This document shows, piece after piece, positions 33,690-48,527 of a stretch of 64,000 bases of DNA. The translations under genes and the position numbers were made by a program. Within the stretch, counting starts at the first letter, position 1, and each line of letters opens with the position of its first letter. Source of the DNA: Hyperoplus lanceolatus. Lineage: Eukaryota; Chordata; Actinopteri; Uranoscopiformes; Ammodytidae. The notes below the pieces were generated by a model that worked only from the letters and a program-made list of their open reading frames with translations, ran no database searches and was not told where the DNA came from. The stretch spans positions 1,428,501 through 1,492,500 of the forward strand of contig CM049404.1 of NCBI GenBank assembly GCA_026929865.2, written 5' to 3'.

Positions 33690-34450
33690 CATGCATGATT
33701 TTGCCAACCAACCCCTAAGAAAATGTGGCGACCAACCCCAAAGACAATGTGACAACCAACCCCTACTGGATTTTTGTGCTAGCATCAAGGCCAACAACCA
33801 TCTGACAACTAATTAACTTGCTAACAACAATCTTACTACTATAATAGGAGGCCTGTCGGGCAGAGTTACTCCAAACTCCAGACACTTACTCAAAGTGCGC
33901 AAGGTGTGCGAGGGGTGGGGGCAGGTGCGCCGCCAGGGATTTTGGGCCGCATGAAAAGATATCACTCTGGGCCCCCAACCAGGCCACGCCAAGCAAATGC
34001 AATTTTCTGTAATGGAAGGTCCAGAACCCAACCGACCCATTGAAGCTTAAGATACCTAAACTACCTGTAACTCTATTCATACAGGCGTGCACCTATGTTG
34101 AAGTCCAATACTAAAGGCCTACAATACATTGACACTGAGCTGTTAAAATACAACACTGTGCAAATGTTCAACATTCTGCAGACAATTCTCTATACGATGC
34201 AAGGCTAATATTCTGGAAAACAAATCTGCTACAGGCCTCTCTCTTATGGTGAAAATCACATTTTATTTTTTCAATTCTCGAATGAAAAAAATCTCAACGT
34301 CAATTGTGGTGTCAATTTCCTTAGAATAGTCTCCCTGTACATATCAGTGATCTTTGCTAGCCACAAACCTGGGTCATTGGATAGACGATGGTCTTCCTCT
34401 GAATCTGATCTATATGAATTGTCATCTGCTGTCTCCATCCTCAACATCTA

Positions 34451-34660
34451 TATGGTAAATGGTAAATGGACTTGACTTATACAGCGCCTTCTAGACGATT
34501 TTCTCAGTCCCAAAGCGCTTTACATCTTACCACATTCACCCATTCATACACACACTCATACACCGATGGCAGTAGCTGCCATGCAAGGCGCTCTCTGAAC
34601 CATCGGGAGCAATTTGGGGTTCAGTGTCTTGCTCTTAATCACTTCGCCACTGCCGCCCAT
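34451..34660 (-). mobile_element. tRNA-derived SINE, internally deleted
   Basis: Minus strand. Head GGGCGGCAGTGGCGAAGTGA joins directly to AAGAGCAAGACACTGAACCC, losing about 70 bp that include the B box. The body with GCCATCGGTGTATGAGTGTG, AAAGCGCTTTGGGAC and the CCATTTACC tail is complete. Same family as 30262-30950. The Tc1 element is inserted immediately next to its head in ATATATA sequence. Confidence 0.85.
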
Positions 34661-35918
34661 ATATACAGTCATACGAAAAAGTTTGGGAACCCCTCTCAGC
34701 CGGCATTATAATTGACTCTGCTTTCACAAAAAAAAGATAAAAGTGGTATGTCTTTAATTTTCCAGTTACAGCTAACTACTGGGATGTTTTCCAAACAAAG
34801 ATTTTTTGAAAAGCAGTATTTGGTTGTATGAAATAAAATAAAATGTGAAAAACTGGCTGTGCAAAAATATAGGAACCCTTGTGGTTTTGTTGATTTTAAT
34901 ACCTGTAACAGCATGTAAAACTGATGACTTTAAACACAAAATTGGTTGGATTATGTTGTTAGGCCTTGAACCTCATAGAAATGTCTGTTTAATCATGAGA
35001 AAAGGTATTTAAGGTGCCTAAATGCAAGTTACAGTTCTCTTTGACTTTCTGCTGAAGTGAGACAGAATGGGATCATCAAAGCCGCTCCCAAAAGATCTGA
35101 AAAATAAAGATTATTCATTGTCATTGTTTAGGGGAAGGCTACAAGAAGCTTTCCCAAAGGTTTCAATTGTCAATTTCGACTGTAAGGAACGTTGTCAGGG
35201 AATGGAAGGACACAGGCACAGTGGCAGTTAAACCCAGGCATGGAAGACCAAGAAAAATACAAGAGCGGCATAGGTGGAGGATTGTGAGAATGGTTGCACA
35301 CAACCCACAGATCACCTCCAAAGACCTGCAAGAACATCTGGCTGCAGATTGTGTATCTGTACATCATTCAACAATTCAGTGCAATTTGCACATCTGTATG
35401 GCCGGGTGATGAGAAGGAAGCCCTTTCTGCGCCCACGCCACAGATACAGTTGCATGGAGTATGCAAAAGCTCATTTAGACAAGCCAGATTCATATTAGAA
35501 GAAAATGCTTTGGACTGATGAGACAAAAATTAGGTTATTTGGTCTTTATAAAAAGCGCTTTGCATGGCGAAAGAAGAAAACTGCATTCCAAGAAAAACAC
35601 CTGCTACCTACTGTCAAATTTGGTCATGCTGTGGCCACTTCAGGGACTGGAGCCCTGGTTAAAGTCGATAGTCGGATGAATTCAACCCAGTTTCAACAGA
35701 TTATTCAAGATAATGTTCAAGCATCAGTCACAAAGTTGAAGTTGCACAGGGGTTGGATATTCCAACAAGACAATGACCCTTAACACAGTTCAAATTCCTG
35801 CAGAGGGAAAAGTACAATGTTCTGATATGGCCGTTGCAGTCCAATGACTTGAATATCATCGAAAATCTATGGGATGATATGAAGTAGGCTTTCCATGCTC
35901 GGCAGCCATCACATTTAA

Positions 35919-37887
<1,969 letters not shown>

Positions 37888-39519
37888 TTAACTGAACTGG
37901 ATCGCTTTAGTATGTAAGAATGTTCAAAATACCTCCATCCAGGATCCAGACACTCATCACAGGCTACCGAAGGCATCTAGGGGCTGTTATTTTTGCAAAA
38001 GGAGGCTCAACTAAGTACTGATGTCATTTTTCTTTTGGGGTGCCCAAATTTATGCACCAGTCACATTTTGTTATGATGCCTATTGCATATTTTCTATTAT
38101 TCCAATAAACAAAATGACACCGCTGAATTGCTTCTGTTTCCCTAAGGTATGTCATATATGAAAAGGAATTTGCTTCTTTGAAATCCCAACTAATGATCCC
38201 AAAATTAGAAGGGGGTCCCAAACTTTTTCATATGACTGTATCTCTACTATCTTTCACCTCTTCCTCTTCCTCCACTTCCACACTCCTCCCTGACCAAACT
38301 GAAGAGGGCCCTGGCTATACTATTTAATCATCATTGGCTGTGTTGAAAAAAAGTGTTAGACGTGCTTCCTACGATTAGAAGATTAGAAATCTTTATAAAA
38401 CTTTTTTAAAATTAAAGATGTTATTGTTAAACTATAGGCTCCCATTCACTCACTCCCATGTTTAACTAGAGACTGTTAGCAACATAAGACATTTTCTGTT
38501 TCCCCAATAAAGCTTTATTTTTGAGATATCACAAAAATATACAATATACAGGATATTGAAAAGATGTCATAAAATCAGCAGCTCTGAAAAAAAAATCAAA
38601 AGCATAATCTCACCTCCTTCTTCAGATAGGACTGGGAGTAAAGCTGGTTCAGGTTCAATTTCGGTGGGCAGAACAGCTGAGCCTAAAGATGGATCTGATC
38701 CTGACATCAGGGGGCAGGGACAACTTATTTAGTATGAATTACTTGCTAAAAGTTTACCTGCATTGATTTAATGTCAGCTAGAGGAGCAAAATACAAAAAC
38801 TCTGAATTTTAGCTACCTTGGTGAATTAGCCTACTTGGCAGTCATTAGTGGGAAAATAATACAACACCATGCACTCGTCGACTACACTCACCTTTTGGGC
38901 TGAAAAAGTGTGACATACTATCGCCCTTTAATTCCTCTCTTTCTTTTCTTTCCTCTCTTTTCGCTTTTGATATCCTGACTTTTGTCGTTGAGACATGATT
39001 CAATCATCCCTCGTTAATCACTCTCGATAGTGGCACGGGATGCGGAGCTGTTTGAAAAGCGGACCAAACCATTACTTCTAAATACAGGGGGGTGTACAGA
39101 GTTTTGAAATTGTTGCTTTTTGTCAGAAAACTTTAAAATCAACCATTAATTGTATTTATTTCATGTTAGATACAATGTTTTATAAATGGAGATTAACGAT
39201 GGCAGGTTTATTTGAAAAAAATAAATCCTTAAGTTCTAATAGTTTTGGGCCCCTGCCAGTCACGGGTCCTTAGAATCGTCCTAACTTTTCACCCCATTAC
39301 GGCGCCCCTGGGTGGGGGAGGCACGAGATGTGCGAGGGGTGGGGGTGGGTGTCGGAGTTTACCTGCAGAAGAAGCTACCAGCAAGATAACGTCCCAGCCG
39401 CCGCACCAACAAGCTACAGACACACAACACTTACGGCCTCCACACACATCCCACCTCTACTGAGCGTCTACAGCGCGTCTACTGTGTGTCTGCTGGGTTC
39501 ATTTTTGGCCAGACTGTAC

Positions 39520-39890
39520 TGTCAGGTTTCCGGAAAAGACAGACAAGAACCCAACAGCAGGACACAGGAAACAGTTCAGATTCAAAAAAGCAGATTTAAT
39601 AAAGTGGATGTCGAACCAGGTAGCCAAATGGCGTAGCTAACAATACCAGTGGGAGTTGGCAAAAGGGAAAGTCCAAAGTCCAAAAGGTGGTTCAACACAC
39701 AAACAGGCAGGATTGATCAGGATGCAGGAATAAGTTCAGAATGCTGGAAAGCTGGGTGAAGACACTATGACAATCTGGCAAGTGACTGAGGGAAATGGAC
39801 TGGTACTGTATATAAACTGAGGGGCTGATTAGCAGATGGGGAGCAGGTGAGTAAGGGCAATTAACAGGGAGTGCAGAGCAGGAGGGAGTG
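39520..39890 (-). repeat. Solo LTR fragment, family A
   Basis: Reverse complement of the LTR at 19436-19864. The LTR 3' end (complement of CCTGACA) is intact at 39520, with the GGACACAGGAAACAGTTCAG and AAAGGGAAAGTCC blocks shared. The 5' ~70 bp are missing at 39890, where a different repeat begins. The gap from the hAT TSD (39319-39519) holds no recognised feature. Confidence 0.8.
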
Positions 39891-40318
39891 ATTAACGATC
39901 AATTATCGATTCAATCGTTATCTTTTTAAATATTAAAAAATGCCTATAGGAAATCCAACATACAGCATTTTTACCATCGACTGTATGTAAGAGGATTTTT
40001 ATACAATGAAATCTTCATTCCAAGAACTTCTAGTCAAAGAACAATCCATTAAGACAGGGCAGCTTTTGAAAAAAATAAAATAATAAAATGCAGCGCTGGT
40101 TAAAGCCCGAGGCTATGAGCCAACTATCAGCCAATGCTACAACACTTTTAAACACCTTTGAGCCTTCTAAGATGCTGCACTGTATAAGGGCACAGCACGT
40201 TTCTCTGAGTGGTAAAGGACCTAACGTTACTTCATCTAAAAAACTATTAGATCGATAAAAATTACACTTGTTTGACAACATTCTTAATGATCAAGGATTA
40301 ATTATGCCCATCCCTAAT
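39891..40318. mobile_element. MITE fragment
   Basis: Left part ATTAACGATCAATTATCGAT and right end AAGGATTAATTATGCCCATCCCTAA look like the two ends of a MITE whose terminus reads TTAGGGATGGGCAT inward. Inversion between the ends is weak. No coding content. Confidence 0.4.
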
Positions 40319-41872
40319 ATATGTATATATTAGACCTCTGCAAGAGTTTGGATCAAGAGCTGCATCTCCCAAAAATGTCATCAATGTTGCAGGCATTCCT
40401 TTACCATTTACATTCTCAACGTTACCTCCACCATACTGTAGCTCTTAAGATTAAATATGTTAAAGGTTAAAACATTAATACATGGATTTTGAGGAGTCGG
40501 TTGCTGAGGTTCTTATGCTTACATTTTACCCATGAGCAATACATTATGTTTTAATGTGACATTTTCAAGCAACATAGAAATGATTTTTTTGCAGACAATT
40601 CTGTAAAGATTGCAGCAATATCACCCTAATGATGAAATGTTATACTCATTCATTTTCTATTATTATGAATTCCTTACTTTCAGCTTCACTATATGATAAT
40701 CACACTACCTTCTGCATCTGCACTGAATTTTTCTGCCACGCATAAATTGATACTGCAGGATCGTTGCATATACATGTAATTCACAGGAGACAGGGTGGAA
40801 TTAACAAGGCATCTCTAAAATGTCAAGTGAATTAGGAGGAAATCTCCATTGCATATTAGGAGTCATTTGTCTCGGGCCCACATGGTGACACTGGGATCCT
40901 GAACATCCGTGGCTGTTGCAATAGGCTTCGTCATCCATCACCAGCCAAACTTGAGAGTGCGCAATGTGACTTATTTGACTATTAGCCTCTGATCCCTCTC
41001 TGTATCAGCCTACTGTGTTTCCCAGCAGGCCATGCAGGATTTTCTTCTCCAAATGGTGATCCATCAATGACAGCATAAGTACGGGTAACATTTCACCATG
41101 CTGCCAGCCTCATTCTTTTGACTTTTCTATGAGAAGGCTCAGGCTGTAGTCAGGCAGCTCTACGGCCACAAGAGTGCTAACCAACCCCTTGTTCAACTTC
41201 TAAATCAGTATATCGTCAACCCAATTTGTTGGTGGATGCAGATTTGTGTTGTTGAATCAGCTCCTTGAACTGATACTTTGTCCATTTTCATTTGTCCACT
41301 GGTATCATAGTAGCTAGAGTACTCGGATAGGAACCAGAGCCCTCTTTTATCAACCATGCGTACGCACAGATGTATACGTAAGGAGTGTGTAAGGCCATTG
41401 CTAAGCAAAGTGTAACATTTACCAACATGTATTTATACTTAGGAATCTAACTATATCTATCCAACTATATAAATCAAGGAAAGTCTTTTTCTGTCAGTGT
41501 GTCTGTCATTCCTCATTTTTCTCCTCAACAACTTGACCTATCACTCTGAAATGGCACACAGCCCTTCAGTATATACCTGGCCAGAGACTGACGGAGCCAT
41601 TTTTCTCATTTGTCATTTCAAACGTTGAAAAAAAGCACATATTTAAACCATATGAAACCACAATAATGTGACATTTTGCTTTTTTATTTATAGTCCTAGA
41701 TGTATTTATTTATGATTTTGAACCCCATATTAATCAGGCAGTAGTTTTATCCCTATCCCCCCCCTCTCTCCAAGCATCGTAAATTACTCGCAGTTTATAG
41801 CCTACAGATGTTAATGACGCACAGTTATTTGCGGATGGCACCAAATCACTAAACACTATCGCAGTATGGAAT
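40319..41872. other. Long unassigned spacer
   Basis: No ORF with protein character, splice-like exon, terminal repeat or RNA gene recognised over 1.5 kb. It could be ordinary intergenic or intronic DNA that the TEs landed in. Confidence 0.4.
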
Positions 41873-41880
41873 ATTGATTG

Positions 41881-43901
41881 CAGTGTTGGGCAAGTTACTT
41901 CAAAAGCGTAATGCGGTATTTATTACTTATTACTGGCATTTCAAAGTAGTTAGTTACATTACAATATTACTGTCTTTGAATTGTAAGGCATTACACTACT
42001 TTTACATTACTTTTGCATTACTTTCACCAAAATAACATGAAATATGGATTTGGTGTTCTCAATAGATCTTCTTGTGTTCAATGCAGCTCATTACACAGCA
42101 GGAGGTGACATGGTATGGCATAATGACTGAGCTAGGCTTAAGGCTAACACAAGTAGGCCTATGCTATATAATATAATGGTAACAGTTATGGCTCATGGTG
42201 CAATACATTTTATAATAGAAATACTGTATCTTTAGGTATTTATTTAGTCTATATTAATATCAATAGAGCTAGAGCCTACTACTGTAGATTGAAAAAGTAA
42301 ATTGAGCCTCAAAGATTTGTTTCTTGCGTTCTGGCGACTTAAAAGCACAAACAAGTTGTTCACATCATCATCAACTTTTGCCTTTTTTAGCTGTTCCAAA
42401 GAATCTGCCTTATCATCTTGCCATCTAATCTAAATGATAACAGCCCATTATGTTTGTTTATCGTCTCTCTTGCGTGACATTTTATAATAACAATAGTAGC
42501 CTTAATATATCTCCTTTGCTAATTCAAAGCATCCACTCATTATGTTGGGAGTCGACGTGTGTTTCAGAGGCATGAATCGACAAAGCGATCAACTCTTATT
42601 GTGACTTTTTTGCTGCAGCACTTTTAGTGCTGAGGAGAGCTTGCCAACTGCGCTGTCCTTTACGCACCATCATTGCCGCCGTTATGTTAAGATTTCATAA
42701 TTTGCATCAAAGCAAACCCTTTAGGCGCCGGGTTTTATTTTTAAAAATACTAGATTTTGACACTTAAATTTCAGAAGGCTCTGGATTGAAAGTGGTTTGA
42801 GATAGAGACAAAGTGTAAATGAGACAAATATTGAGAATAGTAAATTTTCCCATCTAATTAGCATATTATGACGTCATATGGTGGCGGCCATGTTGTAGGC
42901 TATTATGTAATTTCCATGAAATACCTGATATTTTGAAAGAGAGTTGAACTTATTTAATCAGATTCACCCCTCCATCCATTTGTAATGATGTCCACTTTGT
43001 TGTAAGCCAACAGTTGTAAACTAGAACTACACCACAAAACTCATATAAACAGTAGGCGTTTATGATTTTTTTTTACCCACCACCATTTTTGTTTCCTTTT
43101 TTCTTCTATTCTGCATTAATACTATTATCATCATTATTATCATTATAATATGATAATATTAATATATATATAATGCTGCGTCGCATGGCTGCACCACTGC
43201 TGCGCATGGACGCACCGTGACCGGGGCCGTAGAAAGAGTGAACACCAACTCCCTACTCGTCAACTTTTTGCTTGCCATATCTCTAAATAACTCCTAAATC
43301 CAGCAATACCGCTTCAGCATAAATAGCTTCGTGGCACACTATCTCCGATTTCGCAACTAACAACAGCGCGATTCATTTGCAGCCTGGACGCGGAGGTGTG
43401 TCACCTCTCTGCTCTAACAGCAGGCAGGGACTCGCTCCGAGGGGCTGCTCCGAGACTGACCGCCTCCGAGTCCTCTTAGACGGGGAGGGGCTCGCGGCAG
43501 CACCCGCTGCTCGTTGAGCACAGAGTGATACGTGCTTTCACGTCAGAGTCTCCAAACACCACAAAAGTTTTCAACAAGTTGGGCAGTGAGACGGAAGCCA
43601 GTAGGCTAGCGCATCTTTGGAATCAATTGTAGCAGCAAATCGAGTTTTCTTCTCCTCTAGCAGTAACATTAGCGTGGTTTTTTTTCTCCTCTGCGAAACT
43701 CGCGCTGTTGGCCAATTTGTATAAAAACAACAAACCAGTCAATTTCGGGTTTAAAATGCATTGTAACGCACGTTTCTGAGCTATGTACCGCGTTACATAT
43801 TACCATTTTTTTGCTGTAATGCCTTACATTACCGCGTTACAGCAAAACGTAATGCATTACAGTAATGCATTACTTCCTGTAACGCGTTACTCCCAACACT
43901 G
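41881..43901. mobile_element. Non-autonomous hAT element with 8-bp TSD
   Basis: 2021 bp with ends CAGTGTTGGGCAAGTTACTT (left) and, read inward from the right, CAGTGTTGGGAGTAACGCGT. Flanked by the perfect 8-bp TSD ATTGATTG (41873-41880, 43902-43909). The subterminal regions are packed with GTAACG/CATTAC words. No transposase coding region was found. The interior is anonymous apart from a GC-rich CpG-rich part near 43180-43520. Confidence 0.9.
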
Positions 43902-44069
43902 ATTGATTGTTCACACTTTGGCAGCTTTCATAAAAATAATAAAATTCAGAAAAAGCTGTTCTTATCACCAGTTGAGTAGCTCTAGTAGATGCCCACAAGT
44001 TGGAGCAACAATAAGCAGAAGACAGAGCTCAAGCCCATCTCCTTTCCTCAAGCTCTGTCTTTTAGAGCC

Positions 44070-44333
44070 ACGTCCGGTTCCCTTCCGTCAATAACCCATG
44101 GTGTAGCCTATCACGCGCAGGCACACAAGCACAGAACGAGAAGTCCGATATGCAATATCCGATCCCTGTATACATGCAGAGAGAAAGCCGACAATGAACG
44201 AATTATCTAGGTGTTCTTATCCGACTTCTCTTGTCCGTTATTGTGCCGATTTGTGTCCGAAGTAGATCGGATAAAGGTGTTTACATGCAATTTAAAAGTC
44301 CTGTTGAGGTCTTATTTGTTTAGTTATCCAATT
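44070..44333. mobile_element. MITE-like fragment next to Tc1 gene
   Basis: Contains inverted words ATCGGATAAAGGTGTTTACA and TATCCAATTATGAGTCTGCA with GCATGTAAACGC, the pattern of fish MITEs that repeat GCATGTAAAC near their ends. Its right end overlaps the apparent start of the Tc1 transposase frame, so the first codons there may be MITE-derived. Confidence 0.35.
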
Positions 44334-45619
44334 ATGAGTCTGCATGTAAACGCACTGATTGACACCCTCAAGCAAGAGGGTAAGACACAGAAAGAAATTT
44401 CTGAGCGAATAGGCTGTTCCCAGAGTGCTGTATCAAGGCACCTCAGTGGGAAGTCTGTGGGAAGGAAAAAGTGTGGCAGAAAACGCTGCACAACCAGAAG
44501 AGGTGACCGGACCCTGAGGAGGATTGTGGAGAAGGGCCGATTCCAGTCCTTGGGGGACCTGCGGAAGCAGTGGACTGAGTCTGGAGTAGAAACATCCAGA
44601 GCCACCGTGCACAGGCGTGTCCAGGAAATGGGCTACAGGTGCCGCATTCCCCAGGTCAAGCAACTTTTGAACCAGAAACAGCGCCAGAAGCGCCTGACCT
44701 GGGCTACAGAGAATAATGGATTGGATTTATATAGCGCTTTTCAAGGCACTCAAAGACGCTTTACAGGGTTCCAGGTTCCATTCATTCACACACAGTCATA
44801 CTGGTGGAGGTAAACTACCATAGTAGCCACAGCTGCCCTGGGGCAGACTGACGGAAGCGTGGCTGCCATTCAGCGCCTACGGCCCCTCCGACCACCACCT
44901 CAAACATACAGCAGTCATACACATTCACACGAGGCAACATGGGTGAAGTGTCTTGCCCAAGGACACAACAACCATGACACAGGTGGCAGAGCGAGGATCG
45001 AACCGCAAACCCAGCAGAGAAGCAGCACTGGACTGTTGCTCAGTGGTCCAAAGTACTTTTTTTGGATGAAAGCAAATTTTGCATGTCATTCGGAAATCAA
45101 GTCTGGAGGAAGACTGGGGAGAAGGAAATGCCAAAATGCCTGAAGTCCAGTGTCAAGTACCCACAGTCAGTGATGGTCTGGGGTGCCATGTCAGCTGCTG
45201 GTGTTGGTCCACTGTGTTTTATCAAAGGCAGGGTCAATGCAGCTAGCTATCAGGAGATTTTGGAGCACTTCATGCTTCCATCTGCTGAAAAGCTTTATGG
45301 AGATGAAGATTTCATTTTTCAACAAGACCTGGCACCTGCTCACAGTGCCAAAACCACTGGTAAATGGTTTACTGACCATGGTATTACTGTGCTCAATTGG
45401 CCTGCCAACTCTCCTGACCTGAACCCCATAGAGAATCTGTGGGATATTGTGAAGAGGAAGTTCAGAGACACCAGACCCAACACTGTGGATGAGCTTAAGG
45501 CCGTTATCGAAGCATCCTGGGCCTCCATAACACCTCAGCAGTGCCACAGGCTGATTGCCTCCATGCCACGCCGCATTGAAGCAGTCATTTCTGCGAAAGG
45601 ATTCCAGACCAAGTATTGA
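44334..45619 (+). pseudogene. Tc1-like transposase interrupted by a SINE
   Basis: DD34E transposase. Helix-turn-helix 1: LIDTLKQEGKTQKEISERIG with CSQSAVSRHLSGKS; then GRKKCGRKRCTTRRGDRTLR and a second helix-turn-helix (QWTESGVETSRATVHRRVQE). The frame is cut at LTWATE by a 301-bp SINE and resumes WTVAQWSKVLFLDESKFCMS (first Asp), VMVWGAMSAAGVGPLCFIKG, FIFQQDLAPAHSAKTTGKWF (second Asp), NSPDLNPIENLWDIVKRKF (Glu), ending ISAKGFQTKY at 45619. Apart from the SINE I see no other stop or shift. Confidence 0.92.
44714..45014 (-). mobile_element. SINE inserted in the Tc1 transposase gene, 7-bp TSD
   Basis: 301 bp, minus strand, flanked by CAGAGAA at 44707-44713 and 45015-45021. Read 5' to 3' it starts in the B-box region (TGCGGTTCGATCCTCGCTCT), continues TGTCCTTGGGCAAGACACTT, and ends AAAAGCGCTATATAAATCCA ATCC ATTATT. 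The CTTGGGCAAGACACT and AAGCGCTATATAA blocks tie it to the SINEs at 30.3 and 34.5 kb, though as a different subfamily. The head is 5'-truncated. Confidence 0.9.
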
Positions 45620-45895
45620 GTGCATAACTGAACATAATTATTTGAAGATTGACTTTTTTGTATTAAAAACACTTTTCTTTTATTGGTCGGATGAAATATG
45701 ATAATTTTTTGAGATAGAGATTTTTGGTTTTTCTTTACTTTTTTGCCAAAATCATCAATATTAAAACAATAAAAGGCTTGAACTACTTCAGTTGTGTGTA
45801 ATGAATCTAAAATATATGAAAGTCTAATGTTTATCAGTACACTACAGAAGATATTGAACTTAATCACAATATGCTAATTTTTTGTATAGGACCTG
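45620..45895 (+). mobile_element. Right end of the Tc1 element
   Basis: From the transposase stop to the terminus. The last ~45 bp read inward as CAGGTCCTATACAAAAAATT AGCATATTGTGATTAAGTTC (two adjacent blocks), a Tc1-type inverted repeat followed by TA at 45896-45897. The left inverted repeat is not recognisable upstream of 44334, so the element has lost that end. Confidence 0.8.
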
Positions 45896-45897
45896 TA

Positions 45898-46539
45898 TAT
45901 AAAGCAAAGGCATGCTAGTCCTGTCTATAATGAAGTTTATTTCATAAAAAATACAGAAGTTGTAGATTTTCCTTAATTTGTTTCTCTTTTCAAATTGCAG
46001 GCAAGGTAATAGCCGCAGATAACATTTAACAATGGTCTTTGGACGGACTCTAACCAAGGACAAGGTTGAATTGATTTGTTTGAACGGATTTACAGTGTGC
46101 CATTCGACCCTGTGTTAATGCAGAATAGTTTATATTTCCATTCCTAAGGCATCATATCCATCTCCTGGCTGCTTCCCACCACCTCAGCATGTTTGTCCAA
46201 CAGCTGTGGGCCAGGTTTACTAAGGTGTGACAAGACGCAGGTGTGATACATTCTGCTCCTCATTGAGAATTCACTCGCGCAAATATTAGTGGGTGGACAG
46301 GTTAACAGAGGTTGATTATGTATTCAGCTGGATTTACTGTTCATTCCCCCCATAATTATGAGAACAAAGGTGAAACAATTATGCTTATATTAATTAACAA
46401 AATCTGATGATTGTAACTCATCAAACAAGTGTGTACACTGTACATATGTTGTTGTTTGTGTTCATCAAACTTGATTTTTAACTTGACCATTGATGAACTC
46501 TCCTCTCTCTCTCTCTCTCTTCAATGTTACTCGGCAGAT
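45898..46539. other. Spacer, nothing recognised
   Basis: Contains a short (CT)n run near 46503; no gene or terminal repeat. Confidence 0.4.
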
Positions 46540-47330
46540 AGGTGATCCGAATTCTCAAAATGCTTAGGAAAGACATAGGAAAGGTGCCTCGATTCATCCT
46601 TTAACCCTCCTTTAGCATAGGTTACTCCGAACCAACCTATGCGAAAGGAAAGGAGATAGTGGTATCCCATAATCCTTTACGGCGGCAAGATTTAAAGCAA
46701 CAGGCCACCGCCGGAGTTTACCGACTCTAAACGAATACGAACAAGAGGTAAAACAGAAGAGAGGAGAAGAGAAGAGAGGAAGATTTAACTCGGCTAAAAC
46801 AAAATACCCCCCCCCCCTTCCTCCATAAATAATAAAGAACTCATAAAAGACCAACATCATAATAGTTATTTTCGTAGCACATAATTTACACCATAAGAAA
46901 ATAAAATACCAACTTCACATTTAATGAAGTTACTGGGGGCAGTTCATTTCAACATCAACATAAGTGTAGCCTCTTTTTATTCCACATGTGAATTGGGATA
47001 TATGGGAGTGATTCTCACTCTGTTGGCGCCAACCTGATTAAAATCAATATGAAAAGAACGCATGGATCAAACGAGCGCTTGTTGTAGTCAATTTTCGGCG
47101 AATAGGCTATTGTGTAGTTTCACGCTAGTGACTCACGTCAGCAATACTCGCCGTCGCGCAATGACGTCGGTTAGGAAAAGTGGAGTCGAATTCTTTTGAA
47201 ACAGAGCTGTCTTTTCCTATGTTCGATAGGAAGCACCTTTTATCTCTCCTTAACCCTGATGACGTTTAGGGGTTAAGGTATAGGAAAGGAGGCTTATAGG
47301 TTAGGAGATTGGACTATTCGGATTGGCCCC
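46540..47330. mobile_element. Probable MITE
   Basis: Left end GGTGATCCGAATTCTCAAAA with ACATAGGAAAGGTGCCTC, and right end read inward GGGGCCAATCCGAATAGTCC with CCTTTCCTATACC, give a weak inverted pairing. The interior has mirrored AGGAAAGG/CCTTTCCT words. An 11-12 C run lies near 46807. No coding content. Confidence 0.45.
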
Positions 47331-48146
47331 AAGTTATGAATGGCTCCATCACTTAAAAAGTGAATGTCAAATTATCATTGTAGTTGGTAGGCTTCTACCA
47401 AAGTTTACTTACATATGCCTTTGGGATAACAGCAATCCGGTCACATTTACCTCTTATTTCCCATTTGTAATTATGCCGTGCCCCAAGCATTGGCGTACTC
47501 ACTTTGATGCAAGCAGTGTAGTATGAAGCAATATTACTGACAAATTATCTGCCCTCCTTGACACTTGGCGTGGAACCTCTGAGATAGAGAGAGATTATGA
47601 TTAAACTCATTACACCAGAAAGCTTATCAAATAACATCACTGATTTAGATTGTCTCCAAACTTTGTCTTTTACACATGGGGTCTATCCTGTGTGCTGTTG
47701 AACTGAAATTGTAAGCACATACTGTACATGCCCTTGAATGGAAATTACAGAGTCAGCAGTGGCAGCAGGGTAGGGCTCACATCTTTTATGTATAGTAATT
47801 AAGTACAGAATCATGGTGTGTGCTGTGGCAACTTGCATATAAGAAGCACACTCACATAAAACTGAAAATTTAGTTAAAAAAACAATAACATTAATGGTCA
47901 TCTATAAATTCTAAACAAAGGCTCCACCTACATGAAACACTTTGTTTCTTCTAAAACAGCAAATATGAATAAAGAAGTTTCATTTCAAGGGCAAGTCTCG
48001 CTCAATTGTGCTCGTCTCATGTTTCTTTATTGCGCAATTAAAACTGCCAGCCAAAAATACAGCCGTAAATCAACTTTTAATAATGTTCACTACAAATAGT
48101 AATGATGCATACAATATTTGTTCCATGCATCCACGTGGCGGAAGAA
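47331..48146. other. Spacer, nothing recognised
   Basis: No gene, repeat end or RNA gene seen. Confidence 0.4.
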
Positions 48147-48150
48147 ATAA

Positions 48151-48527
48151 TGTTGTAGATTTGAATAGCTTCTATTCACCAGAATTACTGAGCAGATAGT
48201 CTTAAAGGTTAAGGTTACGAGGAAGAAGTAGAACCTCCCTAGATGGACGTGTGTTTGACTTGGTATTGCACAAATGATGAAACGATCTGTCTATTTGTAG
48301 ATATGATACACTTGATACCCCCCACACATGAGAATATAAGACACTGTTCTGTAACTAATCAGTAGTGCCACTGCGGCCTCAGCCCGCTGCTATCATGCTC
48401 ACTCTGAAACCCTCTGTATTGTCTGATGGAATCTCCTTCTAAATAAACCTGAACACCTGATTTAAGAAGTCTACAGTCTACTGCCTCTCGTCTTTGTCAA
48501 GCCATGGGGAACAATTCGGCTACCACA
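48151..48527 (+). repeat. 5' LTR
   Basis: 377 bp; contains an AATAAA-type signal (CTAAATAAACCTGAA) about 95 bp before the end. Identical to the other LTR but for one base. Confidence 0.93.

Larger units (their letters stand above)
31429..33800 (-). mobile_element. Pogo/Tigger-like DNA transposon
   Basis: Minus-strand element. Its 3' side may begin at GGGGAGACCGGGGCTAGTAG (31426). The transposase occupies 31820-33300. The 5' side is interrupted by a solo LTR at 33341-33689 and continues into three imperfect ~23-bp repeats (CCAACCAACCCC words, 33700-33770) that may be subterminal binding sites. A complete opposite terminus was not found. Confidence 0.65.
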
